A DNA stretch of 64,000 nt, taken from the NCBI GenBank assembly GCA_947652115.1, contig OX393563.1, positions 1,324,329-1,388,328 of the forward strand. The letters are read 5' to 3'. Source of the DNA: Blastomussa wellsi (lineage: Eukaryota; Cnidaria; Anthozoa; Scleractinia; Plerogyridae). Shown here piece by piece: positions 1 through 12,200 of this stretch. Within the stretch, counting starts at the first letter, position 1, and each line of letters begins with the position of its first letter. Position numbers and translations under genes: made by a program. The notes beneath the pieces were generated by a model that did not search any database, was not told the DNA's origin, and saw nothing but the letters and a program-made list of their open reading frames with translations.

Positions 1-2
1 AC

Positions 3-875
3 AGCGATGGGAATACACCTATTCACTTTGCTTTGAAATATGCCCTACAAACGGTGCGGTTCTCCACATTTGATGACCTGATTTTGCCATTACTTAAGGT
101 CTGCAGTCGCCATGTTCTTAACATGGAAAATAACGAGGAAAAAACTCCAAGAGAATACCTAACCGATTTAAAAAGAGTGTATTCTCAGCGAAGGGAGGAA
201 GAAGAGGCTGAAAGAGCACGGAGGTGGCGAAAAGAACGCGAGATGTCGACAAAGATGGAGAACTTTGAGTGGGAAAGGAAACTGCAGTTTGAAGCAAGCC
301 AAGAGGACTATTGTAATAGACATAGTGCTTATGACCAAGATAACAGTCATGAGAACTCACAGGAATCTTATGATGAATGGGCTGACAGAATAATGCGTGA
401 AAACATGCAAAAAACTACATCAAGTAAACAACAGAAAACAGAAAGCAACAGGCGAGAGCAACAACAAGAACAAAGGGCAAGAGAGCGAACTCGAGAACTC
501 GAGAAGGAACATGAAGCGTATATTACACGTATGTCTTTCCAACGACAGAAGTTAAAACTTTCTTCATCATTGACGGACTATGAAAAGCGTTGTGAAGCAA
601 TCTTCCAAAGTAATTCAACGATAAGCCTGAAGTTTTCTGATCTGCCATGGCCTTCAGAGGGGGACACAAAAAATATGATTGATCGTGTAGTGAAATGGTC
701 AGAACTGAAAAGGGAAGAAGAAAAAAAGAAATTTCTTAAAGAACAGCAAGTGAGATGGCATCCAGATAAGTTTTTACAGAAGTGTGGCAGAAGACTTCAT
801 GTTGATGACAGAGAACAAATAATTGAACAAGTAAAGGAACTTTCTCAAGAAATTAATACATTATTAGAAGGTTAA
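3..875 (+). CDS. NFKBIL1: NFKBIL1 homologue, 3' (C-terminal) part
   Basis: The reading frame is open from the window edge to TAA at 873-875, about 290 codons. It begins in an ankyrin-type segment (DGNTPIHFALKYA), then a linker (TPREYL), a long Arg/Glu-rich charged stretch typical of a coiled coil, and a terminal J-like motif VRWHPDKFLQKCG followed by a helical tail. NFKBIL1 proteins have this order: ankyrin repeats, a charged middle, then the RWHPD(K/R)F motif close to the C-terminus. The vertebrate protein is about 380 residues, so roughly a quarter is missing off the left edge. A possible splice acceptor CAG lies at 2-4, so this may be the last exon. The first in-frame ATG (codon 124-126) lies inside the conserved region and is not the true start. 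In the family, NFKBIL1 is a nuclear protein linked to NF-kappa-B control and to mRNA processing. Identification is by recognised motifs and order, without alignment. Confidence 0.85.
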   Translation, partial: SDGNTPIHFALKYALQTVRFSTFDDLILPLLKVCSRHVLNMENNEEKTPREYLTDLKRVYSQRREEEEAERARRWRKEREMSTKMENFEWERKLQFEASQEDYCNRHSAYDQDNSHENSQESYDEWADRIMRENMQKTTSSKQQKTESNRREQQQEQRARERTRELEKEHEAYITRMSFQRQKLKLSSSLTDYEKRCEAIFQSNSTISLKFSDLPWPSEGDTKNMIDRVVKWSELKREEEKKKFLKEQQVRWHPDKFLQKCGRRLHVDDREQIIEQVKELSQEINTLLEG

Positions 876-1146
876 TTTTCAATTTTATGTTGTGTTTGAT
901 TTGGAAATCCAGATTTGATTCCAAATCTTAATGTTAGATTTGCCAATTAAACACAAAATCATAACATGGATTTTGCTGGATTTTGGTGTTTTATTGGGAA
1001 ATTCCGAAATTAGGATTTCAAGATCTAAATCCAGATTTCCCAACCAAATGAAACTAACAGTAATCGAGTAGCAAAATACTGGGAAACCTGTCTCATTAAA
1101 ATCCCTGTAAACTTTGAGATATTGCATCATGTTCCTTTGTAATAAA
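876..1146 (+). other. Probable 3' UTR and poly(A) signal of the NFKBIL1 homologue, with a MITE-like insert
   Basis: A canonical AATAAA at 1141-1146 is the first good poly(A) signal after the stop at 875. The interval 889-1052 contains an imperfect inverted repeat built on AAATCCAGATTT and GATTTGGAAATC. That looks like a small MITE which landed in the untranslated region. Confidence 0.45.
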
Positions 1147-1512
1147 GCTTCCTCTACAGGCTCATGGAACTTTGGAGTGATTATTCATTATGGCTGTATT
1201 TTCCCAATCAGGCCAAATGATACCACAGTCAGACTCCCCAAGAGGGAGTTCTAGTGAAGATTGCATATTAAAATCCGTGAGGCAAGCAAGAAAACAGCAA
1301 GCAGGATATATTCAGCAGACCTATGAGTTGTGTAGGTGTCAGTTAAAGAGAACAGGCAAACTGTCAAAGGGCCAAGACCCTCCTGTGTTGCTGTAAACCA
1401 GGCAGTCACTCTGCCCATACTGACTGGCATCTGCACAACTTGTAGCTACTTGTGGCTAGACACTATTATTTATCTCGCTGATAATAGAGCAAGAGTCTGA
1501 AAATAATCTATT

Positions 1513-1866
1513 TTAGTATATTCTCAGCTCCGACTATTGCATTTCTAGCTTTTTGATTGGCTAAAAAACTCCGACTATGAGCCAATAGTCGGAGTTTTAC
1601 GTCATATGGAAAATAGTGCGCCAAGTTTAAAAATTTTCCGCACAAAGTTTTTAACTTGAGCCCTCTATAATGGCCGACACTGGCAGGTTTCAGGAGCTGT
1701 CTCCCACAAAACTTCAAGAGATATGGTTTGAGAATTTACTAAAATAATTATTCCATTCGCCCTTGTTGGATATGAAGTGATTATAACCAACTCGCGCTAC
1801 GCGCTCGTTGGTTATTTTATCACTTCATATCCAACGCGGGCTCATGGAATAATTGTTATATAGCTG
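1513..1866 (-). mobile_element. Foldback MITE, family A, copy 1
   Basis: This is the inverted counterpart of the two copies at 23250-23883. It has two internal hairpins: an outer one based on CTCCGACTAT / ATAGTCGGAG around 1530-1600, and a near-perfect one at about 1755-1850 with TTGGATATGAAGTGAT / ATCACTTCATATCCAA arms around a GCGCGTAGCGCG-like centre. It ends in TAATTATTCCATTC and GAATAATTGTTATA. There is no coding capacity, so it must be non-autonomous. The superfamily is not clear. Confidence 0.75.
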
Positions 1867-2289
1867 GGGTATTGGGTATAGTACTAAATAAGTTCAGATT
1901 TATCCAGTGTTACAGCTTTTGTTCAAATGTTTATTAGAGTGCCACTTGCTTTCATAAGGAATGCTTCGTAGCTAGGTTGATAAAGCAAGAACGATTTCAT
2001 GCCAATGTAGAGGTTTGAGGTTAAGTAACATAATTTGGAGCTTAACAGCCCATTTTTGAGGGTGATACAAATGACTGTAACACTCTTGCGGGGTGGAAGT
2101 TACCAACATCAAGGCGAGACATCTGTCTCATCTGGATTTTGTCTGGAATTTAAAATAGTATTGTCGGTTGAAAATTAATGGAATATTGATTGTAACAGGC
2201 ACCATTAGTTTCTAATTTACATGCAGCAGGCTAGGGTTGGCGCTACTTTAGGGTAGCCTTGAATGTCAGGTTTCAGACCTCCCTAAACT
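1867..2289. other. Intergenic, nothing recognised
   Basis: No coding similarity, RNA gene or clear repeat structure was seen. Confidence 0.3.
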
Positions 2290-2640
2290 ATGGTTTGTTG
2301 TATTAGAGGAAAGTGTTATGTTATGAGATTTGCTTGTGTGATTTGCTGGATGAGCTTGGCTGGGAAAAGTTGGAAAACCAGAGACAAACAGCTTGCTGTG
2401 ATAATGTGCAAGATCCAAAATAATCGTTCCCCACTGCATTTGAGGAAAACTTTGACCAATTCTTCAAGTTTTCGTACATACAATCTCAGAAACTCCAATG
2501 TCTACTTGTCACATTCCCAGACCAAGAACCTTGTACCCTTGGAGATAAGACAGCAACCCAGCTTGAACAGCTTAAAAACCGCCTCAAAAACGGCATCAAA
2601 AGTTAAAACTTTTAGCTTAGTACAAATAGTAATACAGTAA
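2290..2640 (+). pseudogene. Degraded LINE open reading frame, C-terminal fragment
   Basis: The translated segment reads as the region after the reverse-transcriptase domain of CR1/L2-like LINEs. It has a tract resembling the family pattern in which YNLRNSN is followed by an SLNSLK-type end (here TYNLRNSNVYL ... PSLNSLKTASK). No RT catalytic block is present nearby, so only a short 3' fragment survives. The ATG at 2290 is incidental. The assignment rests on one recognised motif and on order, and could be wrong. Confidence 0.45.
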
Positions 2641-2788
2641 CTTAATTTTATTCAATAATGATCAGTGATAACCATGACTCTAGACCCTGGTTAGGACAGA
2701 CTCGCTTGAAATTATATACCCTGTTCAGGAAAGGGTGAGGGGTCAAAAACGATACCCTCTCCAGCGGCACATCCCCGTATAGCCCACC

Positions 2789-2814
2789 CCCACCCCCCCC
2801 CCCCCCCCCCCCCT
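2789..2814. repeat. Poly-C tract
   Basis: A nearly pure run of more than 20 cytosines follows CACCCCCAC. Similar tracts occur at 11306-11322 (C) and 24920-24935 (G). Such runs can adopt i-motif or G-quadruplex structures and are prone to length error in assembly. Confidence 0.8.
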
Positions 2815-3049
2815 GGGTCTAGTACATTATTCTTATCCTGAAGTGCCATTTTGAACAGGATTATCTTTGAAAATAATTATTTTCTTTAGGCCCACCATGA
2901 AATGCCAAGCAACTTGCACCTTCATAATTCACAGATTTTGTCTCTTTTATAACGAAAACCAAAACAGTGGCGGCTGAATTGCATTTTGCTGAAGTTTCGG
3001 ACGAGTATTTGAGCTCATTATTAGACAAATATATACTTTCTATGCTTTC

Positions 3050-3060
<11 letters not shown>

Positions 3061-3090
<30 letters not shown>

Positions 3091-3176
3091 GGCCTCTGAG
3101 TCAGTAGCCCATTCGGCCTTTGGCCTCATGGGCTATTGACTTGGAGCCCAATCAGGCTCGAGGAATAATTGTTAAA
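3061..3176. mobile_element. Foldback MITE related to family A
   Basis: The ends match family A (ACTAAAACAATTATTCCTC and GAGGAATAATTGTTAAAT), but the centre is different: a hairpin of the type AGTCAGTAGCCCAT / ATGGGCTATTGACT. It looks like the same terminal repeats with a replaced interior. Confidence 0.65.
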
Positions 3177-3224
3177 TACCAGCATTTTTATTGATTTTGT
3201 TATCATGGTTCATACAATCCTGAG

Positions 3225-3610
3225 ACCTTTTTCATTCAAGGACAAATCACATTTTTTCAAGGATTTGGTTTCCACTGAATTTGACATAATTAAAGATGAT
3301 TTCCGCTTGCATTGTTAATATGGTTCCCAAGGTACGTCAAATAACAGCAAATAACTATACCAGCAAACGCCACATGAACATCAAACACTGTTTCAAGCTG
3401 AGAATTGTGAGCTTTCAAAGTTTTCAGTGTGCAAGACAACGCTGTGTTAACGACGTTCTATTTATTCAAGGAGTTCTCAAAAAGATTCAAGGACTACTGA
3501 GGAAAATTCAAGGACTTTCCAAGGACTTACGCAAATTTTCCGATGTGCAACAGCTTTTCAAGGGTTTGATGCTTTTTCAAGGACTTTTCAAGGCCTGCGC
3601 GAACCATGGC
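3225..3610. repeat. Degenerate TTCAAGGA-rich region
   Basis: TTCAAGGA, TTTCAAGG and close variants recur about ten times in under 400 bp. The spacing is irregular, so it is not a clean tandem array. An ORF at 3296-3619 crosses it but consists largely of this repeat and is not supported as a gene. Confidence 0.5.
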
Positions 3611-3619
3611 TATGATTAA

Positions 3620-5331
3620 ATAACCTCAAACACAAGTCAATAAGAATTGTCATTCCCTGTATTCACAACTATATAGCTCAATAAATAACTATAGATCAAT
3701 AAACGAGATAAAAGGTTTTCGACAATTCAGTAAACAATTTTATTCCAACTAGAAGGAAATGAATTACAAAACTCAAAATTTGTTTTAGTTGCACCAATGC
3801 AAATATCAAACTCGTTTGGTGACATATTGCAGTACATGAGCTTGTTTACAAGTTCAAATACTTGTTTCTTAGTTCAAATACTGATTAAAATGGACTACGT
3901 ATTTTCATTTGGCTTTTGAAGACCAAGCAATTTCATTTATATTAGAAGTTTTGCAATCTCAGTATGGCGTGTTGATGGAACCGATACCAGAACATGCCAT
4001 TAAAGGCCCATTAACCGATTCGCACGTGTTGCTAAGGAGGTAGCCTGCAAAGCAGGCGGTTTTTACTTACGTCACCCTGCGCGCAGAAAATAGAAACAAC
4101 TCAATAACTCGCAAATTCGCTTACATTTGAGATGTTTTTCTTTGTGTTTCACAGGATGCAAAATAAAAAAGTACAAGCAAAGACAATGAGAGAAAAACAG
4201 AAAAACAAGAGCAAAAGAAAGAAAAAACTTACTGTGTGTGGCTTTATTTGATCTTACCGAAGTGCGCTGGTTGTGTAAATTGTGCACACGCTGATTGGGT
4301 AATTTATATCAATATATATCGCGCACACTTCCAGTTTCTTTAAATGCTAAAGGACACACGGTTTTTCATTAAATTGAGCCTTTTTCAACGATTTTCGATT
4401 AAACATAGCTCTGCATTCCTTTTTTAAAATCGTGCTTTTTTCAGAAAATTACGAATTTTTCAATACTTTGAAATTCTCTCAAAATCTGAGCTTTTAGAAA
4501 TAAAACAAAATCTATGCATAGCATAACGAGGATTAAAATTAAAATACTAAATCAAGGAAAACATCCCGCTAAAGTAATTTGCCTGGGAGCCTTTGCATTT
4601 TTACAGTATTAGTCACATGACCAAGGGTGTGGCCCGATGACATCATCCCTGATGTTACTGGTCACGAAAAAGTTAAAACAACTGAAATAATTCTGAACTG
4701 ACTAAAAATGATGAGGTTATATGAGAATTAGAATAAATTTTCCTTAGCAATGGCTCGAAAAGATCAGTTAATGGGCCCTTAATGTTTGGTATGCCTTTAC
4801 AAGTCTGGTATATTTCACACATCAAAGAGCAATTCTTAGCAAACTAACCTTTTCTCTCCCAAAAGCCTGAAGTCAATTTCACTTAAAAATCACATCAAAT
4901 ATTCTGAACCAAAGTTACGTTGATAACATGTTTAGGATGTTATATTTGATGCCGCAGGCCACATTGCTTAGTGTCACAAATATGGAAATGCAACTGCAAC
5001 CATAAAGCATATTTAAACTTTTACAGTTTTAAAAATTGTTTGTATTGATAATCAAAAATTGTTTCCAAAAAATACTAAAATAATTATGATTTTTGACTTG
5101 AAACTGAACTTGAGGATTTTGACAAGAATAGACAATATTCGTATTCCCCGATGGCTCTGGGTCGAGAGCCTTCAGAACATGAATGCGAGGCTCGTGGGGA
5201 ATCTCGCTTGAAAATGCAAAGAAACATGAGGAAAATTACAGCTTGGGTGCTGGAAAACCAAAACAGCATTGAAAGTTTCAAGGCTCTGGAGCTTATAAAT
5301 GATCTGCATATTGAAAAATGATTTGGTGGGA
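3620..5331. other. Intergenic, nothing recognised
   Basis: AT-rich sequence. The ORF on the minus strand at 4072-4287 is low-complexity Leu/Phe coding with no family resemblance. Confidence 0.3.
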
Positions 5332-5446
5332 GTGACCAAGAAGATTCATGTCCCCAGAGCCCTTCGTTCCTCGTGAAAAGGCCCCGCCGGCTAAGAGAAA
5401 CGAAAAAGGCTACGGACACAAGAATGAGGTTACTGAACTGATAGGA
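5332..5446 (-). repeat. Dispersed repeat, copy in opposite orientation to 21880-22122
   Basis: CAGAGCCCTTCGT and GCCGGCTAAGAGAAACGAAA are shared with the reverse complement of 21900-21975. This shows two copies of one interspersed element. No coding domain is recognisable. Confidence 0.6.
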
Positions 5447-6266
5447 GAGTGTGAGTCAGTCAGGAGTCAGGTATGTTTCAACACAACGTAATATCCCCAA
5501 TCTCCAGCAAAATACTTTTTAACTATTTTGCTTCCACAAAACGGGGGAGATATTGGAGAAACTACAAGTAAATATTCTCACTCACCAGCAGATTTCTTCG
5601 ATTGTTAAACTGACCAAAACTTCCTGATTTGTTTTAAGCCAAATACATAAAACCTTCAGTCCAATTCAAAGACCAGCTTTTCATTTTACTTTTATTAGTG
5701 ATAGTGGTGTCCATAGTTTGACGATCATTTAATTTCCTCACTGTAAAAAATGTCTATAAATTAACAGAATTGCAAATAAGTAGAAAGTAAACAACTTGTG
5801 TGTGTGACGAGCATAAGTAGCTGCGCAAGCCTCTCTGTCACTCCTGCCAAAAAACGTTGAAAACCTCAAAATATAGTTTTCCAAGGAAGAAAACACCAAA
5901 GAGGTTATAGAAAAGTAAAAAGGAAGAAGGATGGTTAAGATTGAAGATGTATTGTAAATGACAATTTCGAAAAATTTAGGCAAAAGTTTTCAAAATGCAC
6001 AAACTGTGATGTAGCTCCTTTAAAGGGTGGAAAAAATAATCTACTCAATCTCCTAAATAAACACTAAATATAAATAAAACCTTTACAATGCAAGCAGCAA
6101 TACTGAACAATCGAAAACAGTAAAGTAACATTGTTTGAGAAGTTTCATAATCACTCAGACTACAAAAGGTACAATCTTTGTACCTGCCTGTGCATTGTAC
6201 CAAGATTATAAATCTTAAACATAATTTTTGTTATATTACAAGATAGTGATTGCAGTAAAATGCAGT

Positions 6267-9200
6267 CTAGCGCTCTGGAAACACATCATAACCAATTCTC
6301 TGCTTCGCCTTTTCTTTGCAGTACTTCTTGTGTGATGGCCAGTCTCTCTGAAAAAATAATCATATACCAAACAAGAACAAAAAACAGTTAGGATTTAAAA
6401 TTATTATAGAGTAATAGTCAGATAAAAGGTGACAGTTGCTCAAACATAAATGACTTGACTTGAACCTTGAAACTTGAAAACTCCTGATCAATCATCATGA
6501 GCTTCAAGTTTCAAGCCACTGAAATGTGATTCAAGAAGGATTCAAGTGTCAAGAAGAGCAAACTTCTTGAATATGCTAACTTCATACAAGTGTTCAAAGT
6601 GAAGTTTGTGATCCAAACTGTAAGCAGTTTTAATGGTTATTTTAATACTGACAGCTCTAGCAAATTTCAACTTGATACTGATTGCACCTATACTAACCTG
6701 AGCATTTTGATTTTCTGACGCTGTTCTCTGTGAATAAATTGTTCATTTATCCCAAATTTCAATAATTCAGACTTGTCTGGACTATTTTTTCAAAGCTGTT
6801 TGAATTTTCCAACAAGCACCATAGAATTAGGTAAAAGACAAAGTCTGCATACGAGACTTGGCACATCAGGCATCCCGGTTTTTAAGCAGCTGAGAGTACC
6901 TGTATTTCTATTTCTACTCCCCCTGTATAGAATGCTAGTCCATCACAGGCTTACCCCCAGCATTTAATTCGATGGTACCCATTCACACACCTGGGTGAAG
7001 AGAGCCACTGCGAGAGTAAAGGGTCTTGCCCAAGAACACAATGTGGTGTCTTGCCAGCCAGGGCTCAAACCTGGACAGCTTGATGCGGAGTCAGCACACT
7101 AACCAGCCCTTCACCTCCACCCTCAGAAAATTTTAGATTCCCAATTAATCCCTCTCCCACCCCTGCCACTTTCCACCAGGAGTCTGCATAAGGGGACGAA
7201 TCAGTGTCCACTTAGCATGGAGCAGACTATACAAGCAATTAACACGCACACACAAAACACTGTAATTGCTAACCTCTTGACAATGAGCGCCACAGTATCG
7301 TACTTGTTGGCACTGTCCACAAATACTGAACTCCCGAAGCTACATGTACAAAGTGAGTAAATGTTTACCCATAATGATAACTATGATTAAAATAGTAAGA
7401 TACCATGTATAATAATCATAATAATTCGGTCCTCAACTCGTATAATTTAACTCCTTTAATTGTAGTAATCACATTGCTTGCAAAAAAAACTTGACTCAAC
7501 AAACTCGCTCTGATCGGTATAAAAATCTGACTTATCTTATTACAAAATTCAGGTGATCAAACCGGTTTTACAAGAATACTATACAAACAAAACACAGTGT
7601 CCAATTGCACTGATGAATTATTAAATATAAGCAGTTCAACAATTTCTACACCATGCATAAGCAACAAATGTGACGGGGAACAGCAAATTGTGTATCAATT
7701 AACTTATTCATTGAACAACTGCCATTGATTAGTTGTTCAAACATTTCTAAATTAAAGAAGCTTCAGTCATTGTAGAAAGCCTGAATATTTTCAGGGAAAA
7801 AATCCATCACCTGCTAAACCACTTCCAACCAATAATATTGCAAATTCATTTAGTAATAATCAACAATTGGTTAATAAAATTATTATTAATTGTAAGCAAC
7901 ACAATTCACTCACTTCAGTTTCAATTTTACAACATGGAGGATAATGACATTCATAAAAGGATAATGTATCATCTGAAAGAAAAGAGAGATAATGTCAAAC
8001 ATACATGTATGTTCAGGTCTGCAATGCTTACCATCCTAGCATATATTTTGTTTCAAACTAGTTTGATTCTTGGTTTTCACGTGACGTCAGAAAAAACTAA
8101 AATTAAAAATTTTGAGTTTTCAACTTTATTAGGTAAAAGTCATTTTTAAACAAGTATATGCTGGCCTGTTTTCAGCTCAGTAGATGGCTTTGTTTTGAAA
8201 ATAGAACAGTTTGAATTTCAGATTTTTCACAATGCGTGACATTGGCATTGTATGTGGGTAACATGTTACATGCACGGAAATATAAATTTGCCTTATGTTT
8301 TCGAGTTCTGAGTAACCGATATGTATGCGAATGTTTTCAAGTTTAACAAAGAGAAGAAATATTTTGAGAGGGCCAAAGTAACTCCAGATGTTTCCACTGG
8401 TTTCCGGCCGCCATGTTAGAGTCTCTCAGAGGGGCTCCAACATGGCATCTCCATACTAAACACTATAATTTTCAGTGATACCCTTTGCCGAATAACTCAA
8501 GTTCGCAATATCGTACATCCATGAAACTTTGCACGTTGTTTATTTATGACTCTTGTACTATATTTCAATTTCTTGACTCAATTTATCAAATGGTAAGCAA
8601 TTTTATTTCTTACTTGCGTGATACTTGCGTGACATGAAAACCACCAATTTAGAACAATAATATTATTGTAAAAAATGTAACTGTAAATGTTTTAGTGGTT
8701 AAAGCACTTTGCTATACCAAGCTAGGTTTCAGGCATGCCACGCAAACTGAAATGAAACAAATATTTCAAATAAACATTACAAGATTAAAAATCCCAACTG
8801 ACAGGAGGCAAAACAGTCAGCTATTTACAAGCATGAGGTGGACTTGGGCCTGCCAAGAAACAACTCCAGTTAGTGGTTAGAGCAGGACTTAAACCCGGGA
8901 CCTAAGGAAACTAAGAGAACCAAACTAAACAACCAAAAAGTCTAAACTAAGCGCTTGCCAAAAGGTCTCTGAACAGATGTTCGAGGGATTCAACATCCTC
9001 TTTACAAAAATTGCAGAGGTGAAGTAGTTATTTTACACAATGTATCTGGAAAGCTTATATATAATAGTACCATAAGTAAGAAGCCTGCATTAGTTATAAT
9101 TGCAATATCTTACCTTCTTCTGTTACCTGTTCCCCATTTGCATTATAACACTTGTAGTTTAAATTCATAAAATGCTGAAATTTAGCACAACATAATATGT

Positions 9201-12200
9201 GAGATTCAGTCTAAATTTAGTGAAGACAAAATCCTTGGCCAACACAAAAACAGAGAATAAAGTGAGTACACAATCATGTGGTTTGAAATGGAGAAGAACC
9301 TCCTTGATAACAGTACTACTGTACAGAAAGATTGTCCTGTGAGAATATTCACTTACTATAAGTATTATTATTGTTGTTGTTATAATTATTAAAGGTATAG
9401 TACATGGACAGGCCAAGTGTGGCCAAAATATCCACTGTGCTTAGCATGGACTTGAGTGAGACATGCATGCACACTTGTAAACAAAATGGAATACTGGAGC
9501 TGGGCCACCTGCTAACTTAATGTGACTTTACCTCGTGTTCTGCGTCAAATGGTGGTAATCTGGATACAGCCATCCAGTATAATCTTTGGTCTTCTCTTGG
9601 TTCACTGCCACAATTATTATCATTATTTCTGGCACTAAAAATATGAAATAATCAATACATCATTATTATAAAATTAAAACTCAAGCAAGTAGTAGTATAC
9701 CCGTCAGTTTACACCCAAGATTGTAATTCCCTGTGTAAGATTTTGAAAAAAACATTTTTGAATAAAAACAAGAGAAATAATTAGTAACGAATAAACTTTT
9801 GCCATCCTAAGCATCGGTTGTTAAGGTCAAAATGTCTGTGTCACTATGTGATGAATTATTACTTGCTTTTGTTCTAAAATGTTTTTCTTCTGTAATAGTT
9901 TGTTACTCATACAACCATTTGACTTGAATTTTATTTGCTCTTTTACTATTATTTAATCCTAATCTCTTCTGTACCTTTCCACTTGGCTAAATTGTTCTTT
10001 ACATTTCTTCCTTGGTGATGAAGGTACTACACACAAGTTGTTTAATCTGTTGTCTGGGATATCAAGTAAGATACAAAAGATGAGATATATTTAATATCAA
10101 AATATCTGTACATATTGATGCATTATATAGTTACATAATGCATAATATAATCATATATAAAATTTGGCTTGGTTTCGTTTTCCTTTCAACATCACTTGTC
10201 TTGCATGTGTTTAATTTCTTAAACAAAGAACCCTCTTACTCGGTTGGGCCTGTGCACAAGTAACAAGTGATTTGACTGGCTGAAATCTAACAAAGTGAGC
10301 CCAAAAACATCAGTTGTTTTAAAACCACTTTGTCATAAAAAAAGTTTAAATGGTTTATTGATTGGAATCTCCTTGTTAGATTCAAGCCAATCAAATGAAG
10401 TTTCTTGTTCCTCATGTACAGGCCATGCTTGACTGGTACTTGCCTACTGTGACACCATTCTTGTGCGAAACTCTAAAACCAGGTGCAACCCCACCACAGT
10501 GCCTTTCCCTAATAACATCAAGACAGGAAATGATAAGCGAGGCTTTAATGCAAATTAGATCACGCAACTTCAAGGTAACAAGTAGAAATAAATTGTTGGT
10601 CACACTTGGCGATTTGAAGGAAAACAGGAGTAGTGGATGTCATACCAGATATATTCATGAAAATAACATCCACTTGTTTCCTCTCGTGACAAGTCAAATG
10701 CGTATGCAAAAATATTAGCTCCATTGCCATCTTTGTTGACATCAACCTTTGCCTGATAATTAACAAATCAGACATATTAAGTTATTACTATTTTTAATAA
10801 GGGGATATGCAATCACGATAGATCGCCAAATGAGGCATGCTGCATTGAGTGGGCTATAGCTATCTCATGTCCAGCAAGCACAAGTGAAATAGTTAACTTA
10901 TTAAAAGCACAAAAATTACAATATTTGAGCTTGCTGGCTTTCTTGTTGACCCCAGGGAAGGTACACTGTACTCGCCATATACTTGATGGAGGGAGGTGGG
11001 GGTCAGCATATTTTTTGGGGTTGAAAATTTACACGCTTGGTATTTTATGAGGTGAAAAAAAAATGCGTATTTGGGTCACATATCCGGGCGAAATTTTTGT
11101 TGCAATCGGTGGATCAAAAAATATTCATTTAAATTTTCAGCAACATGTAAAATTACATGTATGCATAAGAAGAGTCTGTTGTTTGATTGAGTAAATTCAT
11201 ATTGAAGTAGTTAAGTCTTGATGCAAGGTATTTTTTTGGATCCAAAAAATTTGAGGCTCGTGTGTTGTTTTTGGTTTGCAATATGCAGCTCTGCCGGACC
11301 GTGCCCCCCCCCCCCCCCCCCCGTCATACATAATGCGATTACCTCCCTGGGTTGTTGACATGTACACTTCTAGAGCTCATATACCACGATACTCATCACA
11401 GCTACATGTAAGCCAATGAAAAAGCTTGAATTACATTATCCAATGATACAGTTTTTGATAAAGTTATACTGTTATTATTAGTTTCTAATGAAACTATTGT
11501 CCTGCATTAACTGGCAAATATTGCAACAAAAATAAACAAGGTACATGTAAATAAACCAAGTGTTCTGAGAAACTTGAGTCCCGAGGGGTGGGGAATAGAC
11601 TGCTGAATAAGCAAAAAATGGCAAATGCCAGGGGGTGTGCCCCAGGTACCATGCATAATAATTACAATTATACTATAATAACACACTAGCAAAAATCAAA
11701 CATGTTCACTGGCAGATTATGAGTGAAACTCCCAGAACATAAGAAGTATCAATGACATGCAATAATTCATCAAGGTGATTAAGTGCATTTCCACATTAAA
11801 TATAGCATTACTTTCATTTCAAGCTTGAGTAACAGAACAACAGTGCTCTGTAGATGTTGTATATTGAATGCAAAATGTTTTTACTTACCTCAAATCTAAA
11901 TCTCTTCACAAGATGAATGTCTTTTTCATCAAGCAGAGAGAATTTATGCTGCAAAGGGCAAATTATATTAACTTATTAAACACGGGAAATCAGAGCAAAC
12001 TACAACTTAAAATTGAAGTTGCAATACACTGTAGCTTTCAATCCAACTTCATCTAAACGCAGATCAAGATTGATAAGCTGATAAAATACTACCAACTTTT
12101 CAGAGTGTCAACTACAGGACCTGGAAATCGAAAAAAATCAGTGATCAGATAATCATTGATCAATCGATAACAATTGATTCAATCCATTAATTGGCCAATG

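Noticed and set aside
4072..4287. 71-codon minus-strand ORF with hydrophobic Phe/Leu stretch
   Set aside because: It arises from an A-rich low-complexity strand. No start or family evidence.
10395..10718. 107-codon plus-strand ORF
   Set aside because: It lies opposite two real ZMYND19 exons on the minus strand and is their shadow.
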